Source: Azadirachta indica (taxonomy: Eukaryota > Streptophyta > Magnoliopsida > Sapindales > Meliaceae). From it: 64,000 nt of DNA. Under the pieces are notes generated by a model. That model was given only the letters and a program-made list of their open reading frames with translations, was not told the DNA's origin and ran no database searches. The stretch lies in NCBI GenBank assembly GCA_022749755.1, contig CM040443.1:5743191-5807190 (forward strand), written 5' to 3'. Both the position numbers and the translations under genes were made by a program. This document shows, piece by piece, positions 10,741 to 21,626 of this stretch (position 1 is its first letter; every line of letters begins with the position of its first letter).

Positions 10741-11960
10741 CTGAAATTAAGCAACAAAATGAATTACTGCATTTATATATGTCAGGGTTAGTAAGAACAA
10801 ATTAACATGGAAGCATTTCATTCCTCCAAGATTCTCGATATTGCTTTGGCGCATCTTTAATGGCAGGTTACCAACAGATGACTTGCTGAGACGTCGTAGC
10901 ATTACCATTGTCTCCACTTGCCTCTTCTTCTCGTCTTATAATTGTCGTGAGTCAATTGAACATCTTTTGTGTTCTTACTCTTTCGCAAGTAATTTAGGGC
11001 TTTGAATTGATGAGATTTTTAATATTTCAATTCTAAATTTCAATGATTGGAGTACCTTTTGGATAGAATTATTTTATAAGAAACTCCCAACACAGATTCG
11101 GAACCTGTGGATTTTGGCTTGTGCTTGGAGAAAGCCGCAACTTAGTAAGGTTTGAGGATGTTAATCCTATTCCCCAAGGAGCCAAAGCTCTTTGTAAATC
11201 AATATTGCAAGTTCTATGTCATTACCATCCAGATAACGTGGCTCACTTTGAAAACTTGTGCATTCTCACTCGCTAGGGAATCCATCCAAAATTTGGAAGG
11301 GCCCCTAAAATTATCCTAGTCTACCAGTCTGCCCCCCTATTGATTGGATTAAAATTAACACTGATGTTTTATCTAAATATAATCCCGGGCCTTCTGCTTG
11401 TGGTGGTATTTTCAGAGATCACAATGGCTCCTTCATTGGTGGCTTTGCTTCTAGCCTAGGAATACAAATGCCCTTCTTCGCTGAGGCCATGGCAGTTATG
11501 GTTGCAATTGAAGAAGCTTGGTCTAAAGGCTGGCGGAAAATTTGGATTGAATGTGACTCTTTGGCCTTGGTCCATTGTTTAAAGCAGAGAAACTTGGATC
11601 TGTCATGGTCAATCTTCACAGGATGGAGAAACTGCTTATTTTTGCTTAATCAAATGATAGTCTACATTAGATATATTTCTAGGGAAGGGAACCGAGTTGC
11701 AGATTTACTGGTAAATACAGGTCAAACTCTCTCTTCTTTTACTTGGTGGTCATTACCACCCCACAATATCTTGAAGGATCTTTATCTAAATGCTTTAGGT
11801 GTACCAAATTTTAGATTTCTTTAGAGTTTGATCCTTGTTGGTTTGTTTGGGAATGGTTTGATGTTATTGAACTTTGTTTGTACTGTTTCTTTTCGCCTTC
11901 GGGCTGCTCCTGTACCCTCTTCTTCATGATTGAATAAAATTTAATTACTTTGCGTAAAGA
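10740..11960 (+). mobile_element. LINE (non-LTR retrotransposon) 3' half with RNase H
   Basis: Two parts of a plant L1-type element are clear. At 10808-11004 there is an RT-C-terminal zinc-binding region (FSILLWRIFNGRLPTDDLL, then CRESIEHLLCSYSFA). At about 11335-11824 there is an RNase H domain, with KINTDV as the degraded first acidic motif, GGIFRDHNG, FAEAMAV, ECDS, and a final EGNRVADLL in place of the usual N-H-AD-LA. After the stop comes a 3' UTR ending in GGGCTGCTCCTGTACCC and AATAAAATTTAATTA. Stops and shifts separate the two parts and the upstream reverse transcriptase is absent, so the copy is 5' truncated and dead. Confidence 0.88.
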
Positions 11961-12185
11961 AAATAAAACAATTTACAGTAAATGGAATTTTGATGATATG
12001 AATAATACAATTTATCAAGTCCTATCAGGTGCCATGTGTCATTTTAATAATATTGGATGATTTTGATTCTGTGTCAGTGAGAAAAACTTTATATTTTTTA
12101 TTATATATTAGTTCTTGAATGCACGAAAGCAGAAGCTGAAAGCTTAAACTTTTAGCGTGGCCTTCCATAGTCTGTTTCCAAGGGA

Positions 12186-12655
12186 TTTTTTTTTTTTTTA
12201 AAATTAGAATATCATATTATTAAAAGGGAAAAAAAGGATACAAGAGCAGCCTCAAGGTTTAACAAAACAAACAATAATAAAAACCAAATAAAAAAAATAA
12301 TTGGTTTAGCAACAAGCTGCAGATTTCAGCAGCAAACAGCAGAAATCAGCGACAAGCTGTAGCTTGTTGTCCGCAGCAAAACAGCAGCAGAATAGACATT
12401 GAACAGCAGCCTCTAAACAGCACAACAGCAGCAAAAAATCAATAGGACCAGCAACAATTGACAGCAAACAGCAACAGCAAAGGATGCATTCCAGCCAAGG
12501 ACAGCAGACCAGAGGGTGTATTGTCAAAAAACAGTCGCAGCAGAAACAGAAACAGAGAATGTCACCCGGCAGCAGAGATTGCAATAACAAAAGCCTCCCA
12601 GCAGTATAGAGAGCATGAACATCAATAGGAGAGGACAGAGTCTGCTCATGGGATT
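12186..12655 (-). mobile_element. Second LINE/SINE-like 3' end, minus strand
   Basis: On the minus strand this ends in a run of A (plus-strand T at 12186-12199). That is preceded by TTGAGGCTGCTCTTGTATCC, closely like the 3' end of the LINE at 11.9 kb (CTTCGGGCTGCTCCTGTACCC). Further 5' lies a 0.3 kb stretch of imperfect CAGCA/ACAGC repeats. The open frame across the CAG-rich part is nearly all Cys and Leu, a by-product of the repeats rather than a gene. The two insertions are in opposite orientation. Confidence 0.65.
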
Positions 12656-13380
12656 AAGCTAATTGTATTTACTATTATAATAAGCCCATTGTACTCACCG
12701 CAACTTGTGCAACATTATTTTCATGGTAAGAAAAATTGGTGGGTTCTGTCATTTTGTTTTTTTTCCTGACAATTACACCGTTAAAATGAGGCATTAATTT
12801 GCAAGTTTTTGTACGATTTTATTGCTTCAAAGGAAGTACAATCAAGAGTATATTTGTAACTGTTATGTTTCTTCCGGATAAATATGATATTTAAAGTGCT
12901 TTTAAATTCTTATTTTTACATAATTGTACGTTACATATAAATGTGCTTTCAATATATATGAATATTAAATTTAAAGCACTAAATCAATTATAGGAAATTG
13001 CTTCCGAGGTCAAATATAAGTAGCCAACTCAATATTTTAATGAAAAAATAAAGAGTTGTAATAAATTGTTACCTCTTAAATGAAAAAGTATTGTATACAC
13101 TTTATTTATATTTCAAAATATTTTGATATTGCCACAACTACATATAACTTAATTATTATTGTTATAAATTTTTTAATAATATCAAATATAAGACTAAATA
13201 AGTGTTCGTGAAAAAAAGTGAATTGAACAATGAATCAATAAAAAGTATAAAATTAAACTAAATTGAATAGAACCAAACTAAATCAACCTAATTCAGTTTG
13301 GTTTAATTCGGTTCACTAATTTTTGATCTAAAGTAAAAACATAAAATTAATGAACATCTTTTATCATCAAAATATATACA
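12655..13380. other. AT-rich spacer
   Basis: No gene or clear element seen. Confidence 0.5.
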
Positions 13381-13950
13381 CTAAGTAAAAAGTGCAAAGT
13401 GCAAAGAAATTGGCGCATGGTTTAATTGACATGAGTGGCTACAATATGCTTCTATGGCATCATTAAATTTGAAACAGATGGGCCGTGCATGTAATGCTCG
13501 AGAACTTGAATCTGCTTGACTTGAGATGTTAAATTGATGAGAAAATCTAGTAAGAAAGTTTGGTGGTAAGTCAGTGAATGCATTGATAGAAGCAGGCCAT
13601 TGATAGTAACAAAGCTTGGAACCAAGAATCAGAAGGAAACTCATAAAGATTTTCATGTCTAGAGGACTGCCCCATGCTTTATTTTTCCCAAGTGGGTCTA
13701 AAATTCCAAGGCAATTCGCTCATGATTCGTGCACAAAGTGTGTGTGATATTGAAGATTTGGAACTTAGTGAATATTCTAGCGGTTGAAATCAGGTCCTTA
13801 CTTGACGCTTTGTGAAAAATGAACCAACCGAAGGGAACAAGCCAAATATATTATGACATATGGAGCACTGGAAAGCGACAGGGTAAAGCTACAGGTTCTG
13901 CTATTTGAATGTTGGGATGCTGAAATTGGTTTTGTCTTTCCCCAGTTAGT
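13381..13950 (-). pseudogene. Dead second copy of the bHLH gene 5' end
   Basis: From an ATG at 13723 the minus strand reads a Met, three residues, then LPWNF, then E-K and a stop (TAA at 13681-13679). After it come GQSSR-EN and FPSDSW. The intact gene at 4244 has LPWNF, GQSSRNEN and FPDS in the same positions. Nucleotide similarity also runs through the region just 5' of the start (AAAATTCCAAGGCAATT near 13700 and 4230) and into the old promoter to about 13945. Downstream of the first 40 codons all frames are broken, and no basic or helix-loop-helix exons are found. It is a 5' fragment of a duplicated PIF-like bHLH. Confidence 0.8.
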
Positions 13951-13979
13951 ATTACAAATATGTTATTATCCTAATTTGT

Positions 13980-14326
13980 AATACTAAACTCAAATTAATT
14001 TATAAGAATCAAAAAATTATATTTTTTACAAGAAAAATATTTTATGGAGCATGATATAATGATATTCTTCCTCCAATTTTAGTCTCTTATCAAATAAATA
14101 ATAATTAACTATTATTTTTTAGAGTATAACTCATATGTTTAACCTTTTATCAAATAAATGATAATTTCGATTATGTTAAAGAATTAGAACTTTTTTATAG
14201 TTAATTTTATAATGTATTCTTAATTTTTTTTTTAAAAGTATCTATCTCAAACAATGTATACCTTGTATTAATAAGAATAACTTATAGTTTCATATAAATA
14301 TTATTATTTTTCAATTACTAAAATAG

Positions 14327-14357
<31 letters not shown>

Positions 14358-14770
14358 TAAATGCTATTATTTTTTAGGAACTAGAATGATATAAGAAGTC
14401 TTATTATTGAATTTCTAGTGATATTTAAAGTTACGTAGGTTTTATGGATATTTTACTTAAATATTATAATAAATATTTTCCTTATAGAGTTTTTTTTAGT
14501 ATAGGACAAAATTATATTTTTTCTCGTATTATTTTATAAGAAGACTCATATCTTTAATATTATATTAGATAAAGGAAACTGAATATGTGTTAAAGAATTA
14601 ACAAACTTCTTTATTGTTAATTTTATGATATATTATTGAAATTTGTCTTTTTAAAAGTATTTATTTTGAAAAATATTTATTTTATTAAATAGGAATAACA
14701 TTTACTTTTCTTGGACATTACATAAGCAAATAATAATAGTTTAATGATGATTTTACTATATTATCCTATC
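13980..14770. repeat. AT-rich direct repeat pair
   Basis: The stretches about 14010-14345 and 14505-14765 share ordered blocks: AAAATTATATTTTTT, ACTCATAT-TTTAA, TGTTAAAGAATTA, TTAATTTTAT and TTTTTAAAAGTAT. The offset is about 415-495 bases, with an indel in the first copy. A (TAA)n microsatellite lies at 14328-14357 at the end of the first copy. No coding capacity. Confidence 0.6.
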
Positions 14771-15525
14771 ATAAAATAATATGTGATTTGGTTTGCCCGA
14801 CAATTTGGGTGAGAGTACAGGCAACTCAAATTTTCTTTTGTTTGGTTCGGTCCGGTTTAGTCCTAATTAAACCGAAAATAAACCACGCCCACCGCCGACT
14901 TAGATAATTATTGTATTTCACCTGATGACGGCGAATATCTTTACGAGCATCTAATAAAAATAAATAAAAAAATATTTTCATTATCTTTTACTTTTTTTTT
15001 TCTCCCTTAATATATTTTTAAAATTTGTAATAATAATTAATATCAAAATTTTATTTTTAATTAGAATTAGATTTAAAGTTTATCTCACGAATTATAAAAT
15101 TATCAATACAACGAAAAAAAATTATGAACCTTTTTTTTTCAGTTTAGTGGAATGTGACTTGTTCGTTATCATCTGAACATTTGGATTTGATCAAACCAAA
15201 AAAAATGAATATTTTAGACGAAATTCATAAAAACAATCGCTAAGCATAGTCAGGATCTTCAAATAGTGATAATGTTTTTGTTAAACTAAAATACCTTTAA
15301 TTGTTTTATTAATATAATAAATATCATTAATTTAATTCCCGTGTACTTTAACCAAGAAAAAAGTAAAAACCTTTTTCCAAGTCAAAATTGAGCTGTTCTA
15401 ATAATCTCTTTTATTTTAAAATTAGTGAACAAGCCAATTACTCAATGTCCGCGAGTTTCTTCAATTGGCTTATTGCCTCAAAACATAAAAATCATGTGAA
15501 CATGATAAAGGATATAAAATTGCAA

Positions 15526-15562
<37 letters not shown>

Positions 15563-16006
15563 TATAAACGCTTCAAAAATAGCAATGATTGAGGATTCCA
15601 TTGTGAAATCACACCCTTTTTCACTTTAATTTTTCTTTATTTAGTTATTTGGCGACACGTCAATAAAGTTGGCTTGAATTGGATAAGCTTTGGAGATTTG
15701 GACTTGGTCTCTTTTCTTTTTTCCTTTTCTTTTTCTTTCCCATTAATGGGATTACAATACAAGTCCAATATTAATTGTCCATTGTGAATCTTCCACTTAA
15801 CCTGAGAAACCCTTCGTGTTTTGAAAGGTAAATTATGCAATGTGGATATTGGTCACCCCATTCAAAATTTGCCTTAGAATAATATCTCCAACTCATTTAC
15901 AATTCTTGATAAAACACTATTTAAAAGCAGTAGTTGTGAGGTGATCAAAGGGTCATCACTATTTAAACTAGCGTTCTTTATCACCCCAAGAGTCAACAGA
16001 ATTTGC
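14771..16006. other. Spacer and promoter upstream of the small peptide gene
   Basis: No gene supported. It contains a compound (TA)n(CA)n microsatellite at 15526-15564. The last few hundred bases are probably the promoter of the gene at 16087. Confidence 0.5.
15526..15564. repeat. Compound (TA)n(CA)n microsatellite
   Basis: A run of TA units passes directly into about six CA units. Confidence 0.95.
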
Positions 16007-16014
16007 TATATATA
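16007..16014 (+). promoter_or_regulatory. TATA box of the small membrane peptide gene
   Basis: TATATATA lies about 75 bases upstream of the ATG at 16087, leaving a short purine-rich leader. The leader contains three tandem copies of GCAGGCT (about 16061-16080), immediately before the start. Confidence 0.6.
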
Positions 16015-16086
16015 ATCTATAGAGAAAGAATAAGAAAAGAGAAAAAAGGAGAGGCTAATTGCAGGCTGCAGGCTGCAGGCTTATAA

Positions 16087-16311
16087 ATGGGGAGGGAATG
16101 GAGAGAAATCACAAGTGGGAATAACGGAGGGGGAGAAAGTGAAGCAGCAATTTTACTCTTTTGGGCAGCATTAGTTACTCTTTCAATCATTTCAGCTATT
16201 GTTTTCTCTTGTGCTGGTGGTGGTGCTTCAAAAGATAAAACCCCCGCTACAGATGATTACACGGGCGCCTCCACTTGTGCTGCCGGGTGCGGTGCAGCTT
16301 GCGGCGGATGA
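16087..16311 (+). CDS. Small single-pass membrane peptide with Gly/Cys tail (74 aa)
   Basis: An intronless 74-residue protein. It has a hydrophilic N-terminus (residues 1-18), one strong hydrophobic segment (about 19-42, ILLFWAALVTLSIISAIVF) and a small Gly/Ser linker. A short charged region follows, and the C-terminus carries four Cys separated by Gly and Ala (CAAGCGAACGG). The TATA box, leader and first-ATG context support a real gene, and base composition is much less AT-rich than the flanks. I do not recognise a named family. The spacing of Cys differs from the CYSTM module, whose Cys lie inside the membrane segment. Membrane location is inferred; function unknown. Confidence 0.7.
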   Translation: MGREWREITSGNNGGGESEAAILLFWAALVTLSIISAIVFSCAGGGASKDKTPATDDYTGASTCAAGCGAACGG

Positions 16312-16935
16312 AGAGTCACAAGTATGAAATGTTTCTCAGCTCACCAAGTCCCCGTGCTGAAAGTTCTGAGATCTTACTGTTTCAGGTTCTTCACAAAACT
16401 TGGAAGGGTAGTGCTAGGGAGTAGTTATTTTCGGTTAATGCAACAGTTAACAAATAACAATACATTCAGATTTGAAAGTGTAATTATGTGATGATAATGA
16501 GAAAGGGAATTGTTCACAGCCAACAATTTCTTATCCATTTGCTTTCTCTCATTGGTTAACGGTTTGATAATTTCCTCCGAGAACTGAAAGGTTTCATTTA
16601 CTTCTATGTTAGCTGATGCTGCAATAAGATCTCAAGAAAATAATTCAACTACAAACCAATATGATTGTGCTGCAACCTAACAGTAGATATAATTACACTG
16701 AAAGTTCTCCATCTTGCCTCTCTTCTTTTTTCAAATTACAAATATATTAAAAAAATATCACAGGGGTAAATTATTGCATACTTAAATTATTATTCATGTG
16801 ATTACTACGGTTTTGCAGAGGACCCTATAAATCTGTATACATGGGAATATAAACTTCCTTGAGATATGTTGTCTTTAATCAATGATGGGATTGACAAATC
16901 ATGTCCTGTTTTGAATATTGTAGCCATAGTAAGAT
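16312..16935. other. 3' UTRs of two convergent genes
   Basis: This sequence lies between the stop of the small peptide gene (+) and the stop of the nucleotidylyltransferase gene (-). Nothing further is seen. Confidence 0.5.
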
Positions 16936-19900
16936 TTACAATCCACTTTTTTTCCTTATCTCGGTAGAGGATATGTCCATACGAAACATTTCTGCCGGTA
17001 TTGGGATAAACATGTCTTGTAAAACCTCTGGGATTTCAAAATCTTCAAGAACCTGCACAAAGGTCGTTTAATGGCATTGAAGATTTATCCACCAGAAGAT
17101 ATGGAGCATGAAAAATAAGCATGTTCTTTCAGGAGTTTCCATCATGTATACAAACCTTGAAAACACCATCAATATTACGTCCAGCCACGACAAAAGTGCA
17201 TCCTGTTCTTTTGCATCCGTTCAGTATCTCCACCATCTTTTCATAGTCCCCATCATAATACTTTGGCTAAAATAGCAATAGAATCAAGCGACAAAGATCA
17301 GCTAATTTATTAAACATTACTTTCTAGACAAAAATTATTGTTTTGTTATTATCATTTAGTTCTTCACTGATGCTACCAAGGAGAATATATCCCTAAACCT
17401 CTCATATCATAGAAAAAAACCTCTCAACAAACTAGGCATTTCCATTTAGAAGGACAAAATAAATATGAAATATATTAATTTACAACAAAAAGACACACCT
17501 CTGTGAACATCTAACATTTTATCTGTGGTAGACTTTAAGGATTCAGTCATAGTTTCTATTTCCCATGTTAAACTCTCCCACCTATGCCCCCTCTCCTCCC
17601 TATGAGTTGAACTCCCTGTATAAATCCTGCATTTGGTTACAATTTTTCACCATTTTTCAAGGGCAATTAATCAAGTAAAATAAAGATCTCAACCATTCAG
17701 AAACTCAAGAACTGCACAAATTTAAAGTAGCTTTGAATTCAACCTACACAAATTATTCTTAAGAAGGCATAGCAAATTCCCATCTACTCCTGTACTTAAA
17801 CCTGTAAGACCTACCATCTCGTAAATAAATACATGAAGGACAAGACAAGATTCTTTCCCACAGTTAAAGCTTGAATATTTTTATTGGGCATTTACCTATC
17901 TCCTTTAGTTTTTATGTAACGCAATAGCTTAACACATCATTATCTTTCCCTAACATCTAGTCCTAAGATAAATATGAACTAGAATTAAGCAATAATATAA
18001 TTTCTGCAAAATTTACTTTCAAGAGATTTAAAGTCCCGTACATTTATTAGCCTAGCTGCAGTATCTGCACCAATTACAAAAACGCTGCCAGGAAAAAGTT
18101 CAGCTTTCTTGTAAAATAAAGGCTGATTTGAAATAATCACAGTCTTTCCTGCCAATTGAAGCCAGAAGTCAACAATATGTCAGGAGAATATAAATCAAAT
18201 ATCAACCATGGCTTCTAAACAAAGTCAGTTTAAAATTAAACAAATTCATAACTGAGTGAGTTTCAATATCACAATTGCATTACAATGTGGGATTAGAATT
18301 TTCAAAGTACAATGCTAGAGAGAGCAGCAAAATTTGTACACAAAAGAAATGAATGATTATAAAATGTTGAATTTCCATGATATAATGTATTTCAGCCCAT
18401 AAAAAGAATTGGACATATAGAAATTTGGCCAGTGATACCACTTCATTGACAATGCCCCAACTGCCAGTTTGGCAAGGAACAATTTTATTACTAGCCTCCA
18501 GCACAAAGAAACAATGGCTCAAGATGCTTTTTGTTCTGTTACATTAATTAAATATTTAGATTAGGAGGCTGAAACCAGACATTGTTCTATTTCCCACAGT
18601 AAAACATCAAAACTTTCACATAGGCAACCAGTGCAGCATATGGTCATTCAGAAATGTCTATATCACATCTGTGACATGGTTTTGTATGCACATAGTCAAC
18701 CAGAACAGATGCACTATTGAAAACATCATAAACCAAAACAAAAAATATAGGAAAAATAAGTATAAGTAATCAGCCTCACCAACTTTTTCAAATTGCTTGA
18801 CACGATCTTTGATTTGAGGAACTGACAATGGAGGTTTGTCTGCATTGACAGCTGATATTTCGAAGCATGGATACCCATTGCCACAAATTCTACACAAAAA
18901 TAGTTGTTGATATCAAGCTTCAAAAGCATATTTCTTCACAGTATGTCACGAAGATTATGTTTAGAGAAATCACATGCAACTCTCAAATCTTTAAAATTTA
19001 GTGTCTTCTAGAGATTTTACTAGGAAAATCCATCTTTCCTTAAATTCTTAGTTTAGACATCCTTAACAATTTTAATACCGTATTGTATCCATCAATTCAG
19101 CTCATCTTTGCTCAAGATGTACCCAGCACTCTGAAACATCAGACAAAATGCAAAGAATCTAGAATGCAGATATTACAAACTGAGAACTAAGATGTGGCAA
19201 ACTACTAATATGGAACTTAAATTATCTATACAAATTGCTTGTTAACACAGTCTTTCAAGGAAAAAGAAGTGATTGATCATCAAATACTAATAGTTGACCA
19301 GAAAAAACATGAATGTGTTGCATGTCTGATATAAAAGATAAATCAAAATTAGGTGAATGATAATAGAAACATATTGAGGTACCTAGTTGCAACTTCCAAA
19401 AGCTGGAGGTGCCCATCATGTAGTGGATTAAAGGAACCAGGCAATATTATTTTCCTCTCTTCATTAAACATTTCTGTCCCTGCTAAATAGTTCAGAGACA
19501 ATAAGAAAATAAAATAACTAAAATTTAATGTATTACTGTAATCAGGTTTCATAGAAACCAAAGGTTAAGCCATACCCCTTGCAAATGGATAAAACTTAAA
19601 GCATATCTCCCCATTGATAAGCTGCTCTAATTCTTGATCTTCGCTGAACTGCTGCTCGGAGTCTTCCACTGTTTCAGAGTCCATCAACTCTGAAATAAAT
19701 GTTGCTGAAACTTTGCATGCATGTGCAATTGCCTGAACCAAAAGGTAGGAAGCCTATTAATTATGATGTGTGACAAAACAAGGTACGGGGCAGTGCCCTT
19801 ATAAATAAAAGTCTTAAAGAAAAGATGAATAGCAAGGATTGGACGATCATGTGACATTTAGAAAAGAGATGCAGCACAATAAAACAAAACAACCATAAAG

Positions 19901-21626
19901 CCAGTTCACCAAACACCAGTTTCTGTACCTATTTTCAGATATTAACAGTTCTTGAACTTTCTTGACAATCTTTGGACATAAAAACAAAAATGTCTTTGAT
20001 TTTTTAATCAAAGCATATACCATGATTTAAATTGCTTAAGGTTATAATAATCCTCAATTTTCGTCACATACCTTAAGTAAATGATGACTTGAAATCTTAT
20101 CTTCTTCCTCTCGAGTTCTCAAACCCTAAGTTAGTTCAGTAAACAAAGTATGCATAAATATTACAACACTTACAACAGGACCAAATCAAATCAAATTCTG
20201 TCTTCACCTTTGACAAGGTAACTGTAGATACCCATAGTCTGTCAGATGTTCTAGTTGATAAATGGAACCTATGTCAAAAAGCCAAGATGTTCAACAAGTC
20301 TGTGGATAACCATGGGAAACAGCTTTCAACAACCTAAAAATTTCAGCATTTTCATAACAGAAAGAAACTTCAAAAATTGTTTGAAATACTAGGACAAATC
20401 TCCCATAGCGACAGTAGATGAAACAAGAAACAACAGATATACTATCTAGCTATATTGTTCATCAAAGCAAAAGGGCTCAAATGTGGCTTCTATGACTACT
20501 TCACAAAAAATGTCATCTCTATCTATATATACTTGTCAAGGAAACATTTCATATAAAGTGGAGAATTCAACTCATAATACCTGTGATCTCCTAGTTTCGG
20601 ATGAGTGCTGGCCAAAGCACCAGTAAAACCCACACCTAGAACCGGGGCACCTATTCAAAGAATAAATGAGTTGGCATTAGATTACAATTTCCATTGCCCC
20701 AATTCCCCGACACTAAACTAAATAAATGAGCATCTACATGCTCAAATATACATATTCTTCCATATATTATATTTTATATAAACTGATTTGGCACCCAACA
20801 TCTTGATATGTCATATCATTTGCCACATGCTCAACGTTAAACTATCACCAGTGATGTGATAATGTCAGGTAGGTTCAGTACTTGGGTACTCAAATAAAAG
20901 TTTTAGAAAACTTGTTAAGCATCCTGCTGATAGTAGTATTTACTGTGTAGCAAATCTATTTCTTACAATACATTTACACAATTATATCCATATGTAAATT
21001 GCTATACATTTCAAACCTTTGGTTTCTAGATGTAATTGGTGTAATAGCTAAAACTGATCCATAACACATACAAATTTTGATACAAAATATACAGACATAT
21101 ACGTGATCAGAAAATATAAATATGAGCCATCCATTCACACAGTGAAACAGAGTGAGCAAGTTAAAACCTGGTTTTGAGAGCTTAAGCGCTCGATTATAAG
21201 CTAACAAAGCCATGCTAACGGCAGTTTGTTGACTACAATAATGTGTAGGAATCTGCAAGATCATTTAATTACATAATTAATGCATATAAATCAAATTTAT
21301 CACAATAGTCACGCTAATCAGATTCAGACAGACCGAAATCGTAAACCTTGCCGAGTAATTGAACCATGGACATTCTGGAGTACGGTACAACTGCTTCAAG
21401 CACCGTGTTCGTCGCTCCGGGAACTGACATTAACATTCCTAAAGCCTGATCACAATTTTCAATTATCAAAAAAAATCACTTATAGTAATTACCTTAATTG
21501 ATATTAAAAGGGAAATAGCGTCGAAGAAAGGCAAACCTGAGAGGCGCCGCCGGCGACGTAGACGACGGCCTGAGTCGGAGTAGCGTGTATGGCTTCTACG
21601 ATTCCTCGAATGCAAGCGTCCGTCAT
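16936..21626 (-). CDS. CinA-like / nucleotidylyltransferase fusion protein, 12 exons
   Basis: The protein joins an N-terminal CinA-like domain to a C-terminal NMNAT/PPAT-type nucleotidylyltransferase fold, as in Arabidopsis AT2G01220. Exons are 21626-21537, 21445-21347, 21252-21168, 20650-20581, 20268-20208, 20125-20072, 19732-19576, 19479-19383, 18889-18780, 18148-18042, 17266-17156 and 17052-16936. All are GT-AG and sum to 385 residues. The CinA-like part (about 1-165) has YVAGGASQ, HYCSQQTA and GVGFTGALAS. The transferase part has GSFNPLHDGH (220-229), whose HxGH motif binds the nucleotide phosphates. It also has ISAVNADKPPLS, a core GADTAARLIN, and a closing ISSTEIR motif (374-380), the second phosphate-binding signature. 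The substrate is not known to me; NAD-related metabolism is the usual suggestion. No transit peptide is obvious. Confidence 0.92.

Noticed and set aside
12306..12590. A 94-codon minus-strand frame full of Cys and Leu
   Set aside because: It is the translation of imperfect CAGCA repeats in a LINE-like 3' region, not a protein gene.
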